Position numbers and translations under genes: made by a program | In this document: one piece after another, positions 7,164 through 13,099 of the stretch | Layout: each line of letters opens with the position of its first letter | Position numbering within the stretch: position 1 is the stretch's first letter | NCBI GenBank assembly: GCA_947040475.1 | Contig: CAMRBT010000027.1 | Location: 1-13,099 of the forward strand | Direction: 5' to 3' | Length of the DNA: 13,099 nt | Origin: an uncultured Brevinema sp. | GTDB taxonomy: Bacteria; Spirochaetota; Brevinematia; Brevinematales; Brevinemataceae | Notes under the pieces: generated by a model | The model's database searches: none | The model's input: only the letters and a program-made list of their open reading frames with translations | Told to the model about the DNA's origin: nothing

Positions 7164-9182
7164 TTAATTAAATTTTTTGTATAACAAACGTGAAGAATTT
7201 AAAGTCGCTAATAAGGAAACCCCTACATCAGCAAAAATAGCTTCCCACATGGTGGCTAGTCCATTAACACCTAAAATCAACACTAATACTTTTACACCCA
7301 TTGCTAGGGTAATATTCTGTAACACAATAGCTCTAGTTGCTTTTGCAATACGAATAGCAAGAGGGATTTTAGAAGGTTCATCATTTTGTATAATGATATC
7401 TGCTGTTTCTATAGCAAGATCACTGCCCAAACCACCCATCGCTATACCCACATCACTTAATGCCAAGACAGGTGCATCATTGATTCCATCTCCAACAAAT
7501 GCAATAATATCTTTTGGAGCTTTTTTTAATTTTAGCTGTTCAAAGAAACTTACTTTACCGTCAGGGAGCAATTCTCCATGAGCTTCGTCTATAGATAATT
7601 CTTTAGCTACTTCTGCAACAATATCTTTGTTGTCCCCAGAAAGCATCACAATATTCACACCTAATTGATGTAATTGTTGTACTGCTAAGGCAGCATCTTC
7701 TTTGATCTCATCGGCAACCACAACAGCACCTAAGAATTTTTGATCTAAAGCAACAAAAACTACTGTATTAGCATAAGTCAGCAACTCTGGAGCAACAGTA
7801 ATATTATGATCTAGCATCATTTTGTTGTTACCAGCCATAAGAATTTGACCGTTAAAATCAGCTTTGATTCCTTTACCGGCAATATCAGTCACATTATTCA
7901 AAGCAATAGCTTCTAAGTTTTTAGGAGTAATATACTCAACGATTGCTTTTGCAATAGGGTGAGTACTATGCTTTTCTATAGCGATCAAATACTGAAGTAA
8001 TTGATTTTCATTCTCAGAAACAATCTTTTGTACAGTAAAAACACCTTTGGTGATTGTTCCTGTTTTGTCTGTTACTAATGTTTTTAGATTTGTCATTGCT
8101 TCAAGGTGATTGCCACCTTTGAACAAAATACCATGATGTGAGCCAAGCCCAATACCACCAAAATATCCCAAAGGAACACTAATAACCAAAGCACAAGGAC
8201 AAGACAACACTAAAAAGATCAATGATTTATAAAACCACTCTACAAATACATATTCACTACCCAATACAAATATAGGTACTACCGTAACAGATAGTGCTAA
8301 AGCAAAAACTATAGGGGTATACACCCTAGCGAATTTTCTAATAAATTGTTCTGTAGGAGATTTGTTTTCTGTGGCATCTTGAACCATTTTTAAGATTCTA
8401 GCAAGAGTAGAATCAGAGTAAGTTTTAGTTACTTGAACACGTACTGTTTTTTCTGAAGAGAGCATTCCTGCGAGTACTTCTTCTGATTGTTTAATACCTC
8501 TAGGGACAGATTCCCCTGTTAATGCAGCGGTATTAAAAAAAGCTTTATCGGTGAGTAATATGCCATCGAGAGGCACTTTTTCACCTGTTCGAATTTCTAT
8601 GATTTCGTCAATCAATACGTCTTTAGGGTCAACACCAATAATTTTATCATCTCTCAATACATGAGCTATATCAGGTCTAACATCGAGTAAAGACTTAATA
8701 TTTTTTTTAGATTTTGATACGGCTAAACCTTGAACCACTTCGCCAATAGCATAAAATACCATTACGCCTAAGCCTTCCGCATATTCGCCAATAGCAAAAG
8801 CTCCTATCGTAGCAAAAGACATCAAAGATAATTCGTTAAAGAAATCTTTTTCTTTTACCATTAATAATAGTGCTTCTTTGATTACAGGACAACCTACTAA
8901 TATAAAAGGAATCCCATACCAAATTATTTGAATTGGAATAGACCAGTTCAATAAGTCAATAGACCCTTGAAAGAATGGAATCCCAAGAAAATCAATAATA
9001 ATTCCAGCAAAAAGTACTACAAAAGATAGTACCGCTGGTGTTATTTCTTGTATGATTTCTTGAGCACTTAAATTTTGATCGTGGTCATGACTATGCCCAT
9101 GATCGTGTCCGTGTTGGTGGTCGTGTCCGTGATCATCTTTTTTCAGTTCTGCGTGACAACACCCTTTTTTACAATTCGCCAT
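7164..9182 (-). CDS. zntA: P1B-type metal-exporting ATPase (Zn/Cd/Pb class) with Cys/His-rich N-terminus
   Basis: This 672-residue inner-membrane pump would export soft divalent cations using ATP. Motifs seen: TGES (222-225, actuator), SCPC (327-330, metal-binding CPC of the core membrane helix), DKTGT (372-376, phosphorylated D372), HP (408-409, P1B nucleotide-binding signature), SGDN (515-518), GDGINDAP (564-571), and K631 with D652, the Lys/Asp pair 21 residues apart typical of ZntA-class pumps. This supports Zn2+/Cd2+/Pb2+ rather than Cu+. There is no ferredoxin-like GMTCxxC domain. Instead the N-terminus has C4, C8, C9 and H10 followed by a His/Asp run to about residue 35, a likely metal sensor or buffer. 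It is the last gene of an operon; its start codon is inside a predicted hairpin and 45 bases past a Cys-rich ORF. Its own Shine-Dalgarno (AAGG, eight bases away) is modest. Confidence 0.93.
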   Translation of the reverse strand: MANCKKGCCHAELKKDDHGHDHQHGHDHGHSHDHDQNLSAQEIIQEITPAVLSFVVLFAGIIIDFLGIPFFQGSIDLLNWSIPIQIIWYGIPFILVGCPVIKEALLLMVKEKDFFNELSLMSFATIGAFAIGEYAEGLGVMVFYAIGEVVQGLAVSKSKKNIKSLLDVRPDIAHVLRDDKIIGVDPKDVLIDEIIEIRTGEKVPLDGILLTDKAFFNTAALTGESVPRGIKQSEEVLAGMLSSEKTVRVQVTKTYSDSTLARILKMVQDATENKSPTEQFIRKFARVYTPIVFALALSVTVVPIFVLGSEYVFVEWFYKSLIFLVLSCPCALVISVPLGYFGGIGLGSHHGILFKGGNHLEAMTNLKTLVTDKTGTITKGVFTVQKIVSENENQLLQYLIAIEKHSTHPIAKAIVEYITPKNLEAIALNNVTDIAGKGIKADFNGQILMAGNNKMMLDHNITVAPELLTYANTVVFVALDQKFLGAVVVADEIKEDAALAVQQLHQLGVNIVMLSGDNKDIVAEVAKELSIDEAHGELLPDGKVSFFEQLKLKKAPKDIIAFVGDGINDAPVLALSDVGIAMGGLGSDLAIETADIIIQNDEPSKIPLAIRIAKATRAIVLQNITLAMGVKVLVLILGVNGLATMWEAIFADVGVSLLATLNSSRLLYKKFN

Positions 9183-9224
9183 ATATTTCGCCTTAAATTT
9201 TTATTTTTTTTGGAAATATATGGC
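9178..9224 (-). promoter_or_regulatory. Predicted start-codon-sequestering hairpin before the metal ATPase
   Basis: On the minus strand GCCATATATTTC (9224-9213) and GAAATATATGGC (9189-9178) form a perfect 12-bp inverted repeat with a 23-base loop. The 3' arm contains the ATPase ATG (9182-9180), and the loop contains its AAGG Shine-Dalgarno (9194-9191). The 5' arm begins three bases after the TAA of the Cys-rich ORF. No U-tract follows, so it is not a terminator. A small alternative stem (GGCT, loop AAGA, AGCC) overlaps the leader stop and the first bases of the 5' arm. The expected effect is low ATPase translation unless a ribosome on the leader ORF keeps the 5' arm unpaired. The repeat is seen directly; the control role is inference. 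Confidence 0.5.
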
Positions 9225-9227
9225 TTC

Positions 9228-9296
9228 TTAGCCCGCGTGGCAATTCGGGGAACAAGCGCCAATTTGGCAACAACACATAACTATGCAACAAGACAT
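9228..9296 (-). CDS. Overlooked 22-codon Cys-rich ORF (leader peptide or small metal-binding peptide)
   Basis: The peptide reads MSCCIVMCCCQIGACSPNCH followed by Ala-Gly and a TAA stop. Seven of 22 residues are Cys (3, 4, 8, 9, 10, 15, 19), with one His at 20. The ATG begins on the base immediately after the queA stop codon, and AAGGAGGG (9308-9301) in the last queA codons is the best Shine-Dalgarno in the operon, four to five bases away. The stop lies 45 bases before the ATPase start. It is more G+C-rich than its surroundings. It sits in the same frame as the ATPase, but two TAA codons separate them, so it is not an N-terminal extension. Candidate roles are a Cys-responsive translational leader or a metallothionein-like metal buffer. 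I recognise no family, and translation is unproven. Confidence 0.6.
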   Translation of the reverse strand: MSCCIVMCCCQIGACSPNCHAG

Positions 9297-10340
9297 CTAG
9301 CCCTCCTTAATTGTATTTTTAAATAATAACATTCCATCTCCATAACTAAAAAATCGATATTTTTCTACCAATGCTTCATTATATATTTTTTTAGTATTAT
9401 CAATACCTATAAATGCCTGAACTAATAATAATAAAGTTGATTGAGGAAGATGAAAATTCGTAATTAGTCCGTCAACAAACTTGAACTGATAACCAGGTTT
9501 TATAAAAATATCTGTCCACCCATTAAATCCATTATCATCGGCTGATTCCAAAGCTCGACAAACTGTAGTACCAGCTGCAATAATACGACGACCTTGTTTT
9601 TTTGCTTGTTTGAGAAAATTTATAAGATCAGCATCTACAGTAACAAATTCTTTATGAATTTGATAATCATCAGGATCACCAGTCATTGGTTTGAAAGTTC
9701 CTGGCCCTACATGTAAAGTGATTTCTTTGAGGCTAATTCCTCTTGTGGTCAGCTTGTCTATCATCTCTTTAGAAAATCTTAAAGAAGCTGTAGGTGCTGC
9801 CACAGAACCGTAATATTTGGCAAATAAAGTTTGATATCTTTCTTCATCGGTAGAAGAATATAAAACTTCACCTCTTTTTTTTCTTTCCTCTATAATGTAA
9901 GGAGGAAGAGGAATCTGCCCAATTATGTCAGCATCAATAGGAGAAAAATTATTTTCAAACTCTATTCTTCTCAAGCCATCTTCTAACACTTCTATGACTT
10001 TAGCTTTTATTCCATTGGATAAACAAAAAGAATCGCCTATTTTAAAGCGTTTTGCTTTTTTAATCATCGCTGTCCAAATAGTAGCATTTTCTTGATTAAT
10101 AAGCAACAATTCAGACTGAAAATCATTTTTTAAGGCAGAAATTGTTAAACGAGCTTTAAAAACTTTGCTATTATTAAAAACAATAATATCATCGTCTTTT
10201 AGGTAGTTATTTATATTAATAAATTGCTCATGCGTGAGCTGACCTTCTTGAAAGATCATCATTTTGTCCCCATCTCTTGTCAATGATGGACTTGTGGCAA
10301 TAAGTTGCTCAGGTAAATCAAAATCTAAAAAATATTTCAA
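9297..10340 (-). CDS. queA: S-adenosylmethionine:tRNA ribosyltransferase-isomerase (queuosine synthesis)
   Basis: QueA moves the ribosyl group of SAM onto 7-aminomethyl-7-deazaguanine in the tRNA anticodon, giving epoxyqueuosine. The 347-residue length is normal. Recognisable family blocks are the N-terminal DFDLPEQLIATSP, the middle EERYQTLFAKYYGSVAAPT (167-184), LHVGPGTFKPM (209-219), AAGTTVCRALES (245-256), LITNFHLPQSTLLLLVQAF (292-310) and YRFFSYGDGMLL (328-339). The usual AAPTAGLHF reads AAPTASLRF here, and GTTSVRTLES reads GTTVCRALES, so it is a divergent member (see findings). ATG at 10340 has AAGGAG five bases upstream. The gene lies 16 bases after the hydrolase and directly abuts the Cys-rich ORF, so it is in the middle of the operon. 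Confidence 0.95.
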   Translation of the reverse strand: MKYFLDFDLPEQLIATSPSLTRDGDKMMIFQEGQLTHEQFININNYLKDDDIIVFNNSKVFKARLTISALKNDFQSELLLINQENATIWTAMIKKAKRFKIGDSFCLSNGIKAKVIEVLEDGLRRIEFENNFSPIDADIIGQIPLPPYIIEERKKRGEVLYSSTDEERYQTLFAKYYGSVAAPTASLRFSKEMIDKLTTRGISLKEITLHVGPGTFKPMTGDPDDYQIHKEFVTVDADLINFLKQAKKQGRRIIAAGTTVCRALESADDNGFNGWTDIFIKPGYQFKFVDGLITNFHLPQSTLLLLVQAFIGIDNTKKIYNEALVEKYRFFSYGDGMLLFKNTIKEG

Positions 10341-10356
10341 GAATACTCCTTATCTA

Positions 10357-11412
10357 TTAATTATTATGCATAAAATTTGTCACTTTGTCAAACAAATCAT
10401 CTTTTACTGGTTGGATAAAAGGATTGTGAGATGCCTCTGGATAAAAAACATGTTCTGATTTAGGATTTCGCACTCCTCCATTCAAATGTTCATAGCCATC
10501 CATTGATGTTTCAGGGGGTACCATATAGTCTTGCCCTGATGTTACCAAGAACATAGGTCTTGTGATTTTTGTAAGTCCAAAAACAGGATCTGTACTTAGA
10601 TTTCTATCATCTTCGCCATTATCTTCTAATTGTACTAACACTTGCTGTAATTGAATGAACACAGATAAATCTTCTAGAATATTATCTACCATGAGCTCCC
10701 CTAGATAACTTTTCATAAATTCACCCATTTCCGTGCGTCCATGAACTTTATCCCAAGCAGATACATACCTAGTGTGGGTTAGATAAACATGAGCATTTAT
10801 CTTTTTATGATCTTCATAAAAAATTTTTGCTTCTATCCAATATTTTTCCTCTTTTTTATCAAGAGGCTTTTTTAAATATTCTGTAATATTATTTAACATC
10901 AATTCAGAGGCAATTTGATTGATTTGCCCTACATTAAAAGCTGGTTCTATAAATAGAGAAGCCTCTACCTTATCATTGTATTGTGTTACATAAGCACCAC
11001 CTACCATACCACCATAACTATGCCCCATCACATAGATCTTTGCATTAGGTAGTTTTGCTTTTATTGAATCATAAACAACATCCATATCTTTCACAAATTG
11101 TTTAATAGTCATAGAACTTTTATCGCTATGACCTCGAGAACCGCCAGCTCCTCTTTGATCCCAAAAAAACATTTTATATTCTTTAGCTAATTTTTGAAAA
11201 AAGGGTATATGAGAGTAAAATATGGAGGACAATCCCGGCCCACCATGAACAAATAAAATCACTTTTTCTGGATTTGGTGTTGTGCCTAGGGTATATACTG
11301 GCAAATAAGCATCGCCTATTTGCACATAATAAACTTCTCTATCTTTTGATTCTGGAGTAGTAGAACAAAAATTTAGCAACAACACCAATGATAATATTAT
11401 TAATTTTTTCAT
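10357..11412 (-). CDS. Alpha/beta-hydrolase lipoprotein, proline-iminopeptidase-like
   Basis: This 351-residue protein has a lipoprotein signal: a short basic start, a hydrophobic stretch, and LNFC with C16 as probable lipidation site, so it should be anchored in an envelope membrane. The mature part is an alpha/beta hydrolase with HGGPG (56-60, oxyanion-hole motif of the prolyl-aminopeptidase group), WDQRGAGGS (85-92), the nucleophile elbow GHSYGG (130-135, S132), acid D295 in SGQDYMVP and H329 in ASHNPF. The intact triad predicts an active enzyme, probably on peptides with N-terminal proline or on small esters or amides; the substrate is uncertain. Its ATG overlaps the stop of the preceding gene by four bases (ATGA), with GGAG seven bases before, indicating translational coupling. 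Confidence 0.88.
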   Translation of the reverse strand: MKKLIILSLVLLLNFCSTTPESKDREVYYVQIGDAYLPVYTLGTTPNPEKVILFVHGGPGLSSIFYSHIPFFQKLAKEYKMFFWDQRGAGGSRGHSDKSSMTIKQFVKDMDVVYDSIKAKLPNAKIYVMGHSYGGMVGGAYVTQYNDKVEASLFIEPAFNVGQINQIASELMLNNITEYLKKPLDKKEEKYWIEAKIFYEDHKKINAHVYLTHTRYVSAWDKVHGRTEMGEFMKSYLGELMVDNILEDLSVFIQLQQVLVQLEDNGEDDRNLSTDPVFGLTKITRPMFLVTSGQDYMVPPETSMDGYEHLNGGVRNPKSEHVFYPEASHNPFIQPVKDDLFDKVTNFMHNN

Positions 11413-11999
11413 TTTTTAACTCCTCTTGCTGTATCAAATCGATAAGCTAAATTAATCCCACCTAAGAACAGATTGTTAAATTCCAAATTAAAAGGAAATT
11501 GCATTCTGTAAGAAAAAACAAAAGTTAATTGCAAAGGTACTTTATATTTTTTAGAAAAATCATAGCCCATTCTCGAACCTAATGAAAACATTCCGTAAGG
11601 AACACCAGAGCTATTGTGAAAGCCTTTTTCTTCAGAGTAAATTTCTTCTGTAAAAAACTCTCCTACTATTCCTAAACCCGTTTCCACAGTAAAGACAAAA
11701 CCCTTTTTAGTAACTAAGCGATATTGCAATTCAAAGATAGAACCAAACATCACAAAGGTAGGACTATAAACAGCATTACCCCTTACATAAGTAAACAGCG
11801 ATGTTTTGAATGCTAGAGAATTAATCCCATTCTCATAAAAAGGAACGATTAAATCCACATCAAAGGCGGGATAAACAAAGTCCACAATATAAGAAGTAAG
11901 CCCCAGCTCTATATCACCGACTATCGTATCATTTGTATTTTTTTGTGCATAGTTATCGATTGCACTAAAAATAAAAATAAATAATAATATTTTTTTCAT
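11409..11999 (-). CDS. Exported protein, probable small outer-membrane beta-barrel
   Basis: I do not recognise a named family for this 196-residue protein. It starts with a Sec-type signal (KK, then hydrophobic LLFIFIFSAI, possible cleavage near residue 18-19 after NYA). The rest alternates hydrophobic and polar or aromatic residues in strand-length blocks, for example SIFELQYRLV, GFVFTVETGLGIVGEF, YGMFSLGSRMGYDF, PLQLTFVFSYRM and LGGINLAYRFD, as in eight-strand outer-membrane barrels. ATG at 11999 has AGAGG about five bases upstream. It is the first gene of the operon, and its stop overlaps the hydrolase start. A small porin, an adhesin-like barrel or a periplasmic beta protein are the options; the barrel call is inference. 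Confidence 0.65.
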   Translation of the reverse strand: MKKILLFIFIFSAIDNYAQKNTNDTIVGDIELGLTSYIVDFVYPAFDVDLIVPFYENGINSLAFKTSLFTYVRGNAVYSPTFVMFGSIFELQYRLVTKKGFVFTVETGLGIVGEFFTEEIYSEEKGFHNSSGVPYGMFSLGSRMGYDFSKKYKVPLQLTFVFSYRMQFPFNLEFNNLFLGGINLAYRFDTARGVKK

Positions 12000-12022
12000 T
12001 TTAACCTCTTTTTGTATCTTTA

Positions 12023-12049
12023 TTGTCTAATATGTGTTATATATATAAT
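12023..12049 (+). promoter_or_regulatory. Weak candidate promoter for the sigma/anti-sigma pair
   Basis: TTGTCT (12023-12028) and a perfect TATAAT (12044-12049) are separated by only 15 bases, shorter than the other promoters here. The -10 box overlaps that of the divergent operon promoter, so the two polymerases would compete. A leader of about 80 bases including the TTA repeat would result. An ECF-type autoregulated promoter may be the real one; I could not define its consensus. Confidence 0.25.
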
Positions 12050-12075
12050 ATAGTTAAAATTAGTCTGTTTAACAA
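12047..12075 (-). promoter_or_regulatory. Probable promoter of the barrel-hydrolase-queA-ATPase operon
   Basis: On the minus strand TTGTTA (12075-12070), 17 bases, then TATATT (12052-12047). Transcription would begin near 12040 and leave a leader of about 40 bases before the ATG at 11999. No other convincing promoter was found further down the operon. Confidence 0.45.
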
Positions 12076-12102
12076 AATATTAAATACATTCCTTGATAAA
12101 TT

Positions 12103-12122
12103 TTATTATTATTATTATTATT
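12103..12122 (+). repeat. (TTA)6 microsatellite before the sigma-factor gene
   Basis: Six TTA units plus TT fill the 20 bases that end four bases before the AGAGGG ribosome-binding site (12126-12131) of the sigma gene. Copy-number change would alter leader length without touching the reading frame. Confidence 0.85.
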
Positions 12123-12135
12123 GATAGAGGGTCCT

Positions 12136-12726
12136 ATGATTACTGTTGAAAAAAAAGAACTGAATGAAATAGAAATTCAAAGCATTATTCAAGATATCTT
12201 AAAGGGAAATGTGAATGCTTTTGAACATATATACGATACCTACTACAAAATGGTCGCATCGATTATTAGACGTATTGTTAAACCCAACCCTGCCGAATTG
12301 GACAGTATTGTTAATGAAGCTTTTTTAATCATCTTTAAAGGTCTAAAAGGATTTAAAGGAAATGCTAAATTTTCTACTTATATTTATAGAATCGTATTAA
12401 ATTTTGCTTTTAAAGTTTCTAAAAAAACAAATCGTGAAAGAAGACATTTTGTGGTATTGGGAGATAATATAGAAGAAAATGGCATAGAAACTATTGCCTC
12501 GCCTATTCAAACAGAAGATGTTATTATTGATAAAAATTTCTTAGAAAACGCTATTGGAGCTCTTAGCAAAGATCTTCAAGAAGCCGTTGATCTCTACTAT
12601 TACGAAAGATACTCTGTCAAAGAAATAGCAGCTATTGTAGGCACAACAGAAACAGCTATTAAAAATCGTCTATATCAAGCAAGAATCAAAATAAAAAATG
12701 AATTAAAAAAGAGAGAGTTATCATGA
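12136..12726 (+). CDS. ECF-like RNA polymerase sigma factor
   Basis: This 196-residue protein has only sigma region 2 and region 4, as in ECF sigma factors. Region 2 spans about 20-97: AFEHIYDTYYKMV, the DSIVNEAFLIIFKGLKGF stretch (core binding, -10 recognition) and STYIYRIVLNFAFKV. Region 4 spans about 137-192: LSKDLQEAVDLYYYERYS followed by the helix-turn-helix VKEIAAIVGTTETAIKNRLYQARIKI (-35 recognition). I chose ATG at 12136 because AGAGGG lies four bases upstream. A longer frame from TTG at 12121 would begin inside the TTA repeat without a ribosome-binding site. The stop overlaps the next start by four bases (ATGA), typical of a sigma/anti-sigma pair. Target promoters are unknown; the divergent operon is an obvious candidate. 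Confidence 0.9.
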   Translation: MITVEKKELNEIEIQSIIQDILKGNVNAFEHIYDTYYKMVASIIRRIVKPNPAELDSIVNEAFLIIFKGLKGFKGNAKFSTYIYRIVLNFAFKVSKKTNRERRHFVVLGDNIEENGIETIASPIQTEDVIIDKNFLENAIGALSKDLQEAVDLYYYERYSVKEIAAIVGTTETAIKNRLYQARIKIKNELKKRELS

Positions 12727-13016
12727 AAATAGAAAAATCAGATCCCTCCGAAGATAAAGTCACCAGAGAAGATTTTATCCTTGACACAGCATTGTTTGAT
12801 TACTATAACAAGAGTTTTGAACAATCACCCAATTTAAATTCTTTACCAAAAATAAAACTAATGAAAAGGATCCACGAACATCAACAACAGAAAAATTTAG
12901 CATATTTATTACTTACGACTCTATCTGTTGCGGGAATCATCGCTATATCTAGTTATGTATCTTCAGAGTATGTCATAGAATCCAAAATTGAAACTAATAT
13001 CCCTTTTGTTGATTAA
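12723..13016 (+). CDS. Small one-TM protein, probable anti-sigma factor
   Basis: The product has 97 residues: about 58 cytoplasmic residues, one transmembrane helix (about 59-79, LAYLLLTTLSVAGIIAISSY) and a short outer tail of about 18 residues. Gene order and the ATGA overlap with the sigma gene suggest a membrane-bound anti-sigma factor. It contains no Cys, so it lacks the HxxxCxxC zinc motif of ZAS-type anti-sigmas, and its outer tail is too short for a classical sensor domain. I do not recognise the sequence; function is inferred from context only. An alternative is a small membrane protein of unrelated function. A terminator follows about 40 bases after the stop. Confidence 0.6.
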   Translation: MKIEKSDPSEDKVTREDFILDTALFDYYNKSFEQSPNLNSLPKIKLMKRIHEHQQQKNLAYLLLTTLSVAGIIAISSYVSSEYVIESKIETNIPFVD

Positions 13017-13054
13017 TCCAAAGCACAATATCTTACTAATAAAAAAAGTCCATA

Positions 13055-13086
13055 AAAAAACAAGCCCTATAGAGAGCTTGTTTTTT
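13055..13086 (+). terminator. Intrinsic terminator after the sigma/anti-sigma pair
   Basis: AAAAAACAAGC (13055-13065) pairs with GCTTGTTTTTT (13076-13086) around a ten-base loop, followed by more T-rich sequence. It should end the plus-strand transcript and, through the A run, may also act on a minus-strand transcript entering from beyond the window. Confidence 0.85.
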
Positions 13087-13099
13087 GTTGTTTAAGAAA

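Noticed and set aside
7177..7581. Plus-strand ORF of 134 residues
   Set aside because: Antisense shadow of the metal ATPase, whose motifs are all on the minus strand.
9178..9224. Inverted repeat as an intrinsic terminator or known riboswitch
   Set aside because: No U-tract follows the 3' arm, the ATPase coding sequence begins inside it, and I recognise no riboswitch core in the 45-base spacer.
9180..9296. Cys-rich ORF read as an N-terminal extension of the ATPase, since both are in the same frame
   Set aside because: Two in-frame TAA codons lie between them (9230-9228 and a second before the Shine-Dalgarno), and the ATPase has its own start.
9075..9326. Plus-strand ORF of 83 residues across the ATPase start and queA end
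   Set aside because: Its codons mirror the His-rich tail and the Cys-rich ORF on the other strand; no Shine-Dalgarno.
12093..12121. TTGATA-N17-TATTAT promoter formed by the TTA repeat
   Set aside because: It would start transcription inside or after the Shine-Dalgarno of the sigma gene; the TATTAT is a by-product of the repeat.
12121..12138. TTG at 12121 as the sigma-factor start
   Set aside because: It falls at the end of the TTA repeat with no ribosome-binding site; ATG at 12136 has AGAGGG at the right distance.

Overview
The window looks like chromosomal DNA of a low-G+C spirochaete. The strongest pointer is the first gene: a very long, N-terminally anchored, almost uninterrupted coiled-coil protein of the kind spirochaetes carry. 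A lipoprotein-type hydrolase and a small outer-membrane-barrel-like protein fit a diderm host. I cannot choose between the low-G+C spirochaete lineages from sequence alone. No mobile element, phage gene, CRISPR array, tRNA or rRNA was seen. There is no gene-free stretch longer than about 170 bases, and promoters of the TTGNNN-N16/17-TATAAT type are easy to read.

Layout: (i) 1-2123, minus strand, the coiled-coil gene, whose 3' end lies outside the window; it is divergent from (ii) an RDD-family membrane protein (2290-2958, plus) that carries a nine-G tract inside its coding sequence. (iii) A shared bidirectional terminator, then a PepT-like M20 peptidase (3021-4142, minus), divergent from (iv) a 940-residue SNF2-family ATPase (4289-7111, plus). 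(v) A second shared terminator, then a minus-strand operon read from 11999 down to 7164: barrel-like exported protein, alpha/beta-hydrolase lipoprotein, queA, a previously overlooked 22-codon cysteine-rich ORF, and a Zn/Cd/Pb-type P1B ATPase. (vi) Divergent from that operon, a plus-strand pair: an ECF-like sigma factor and an overlapping one-TM protein that is probably its anti-sigma partner, closed by a terminator.

The most interesting spot is the queA/metal-ATPase junction (9178-9308). The 22-codon ORF has seven cysteines, begins on the base right after the queA stop codon, and has a near-perfect Shine-Dalgarno embedded in the last queA codons. Three bases after its stop codon begins a perfect 12-bp inverted repeat whose 3' arm contains the ATPase start codon and whose loop contains the ATPase Shine-Dalgarno. 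This is the geometry of a translational attenuator: a ribosome on the Cys-rich leader would open the hairpin that hides the start of the metal exporter. A Cys-responsive or metal-responsive leader, or a small metal-binding peptide made together with its exporter, are both plausible; neither is proven.

Secondary points are a likely phase-variable poly-G tract in the RDD gene, a (TTA)6 tract just before the sigma-factor start, substitutions in a normally conserved QueA motif, and an anti-sigma candidate that lacks a zinc motif.
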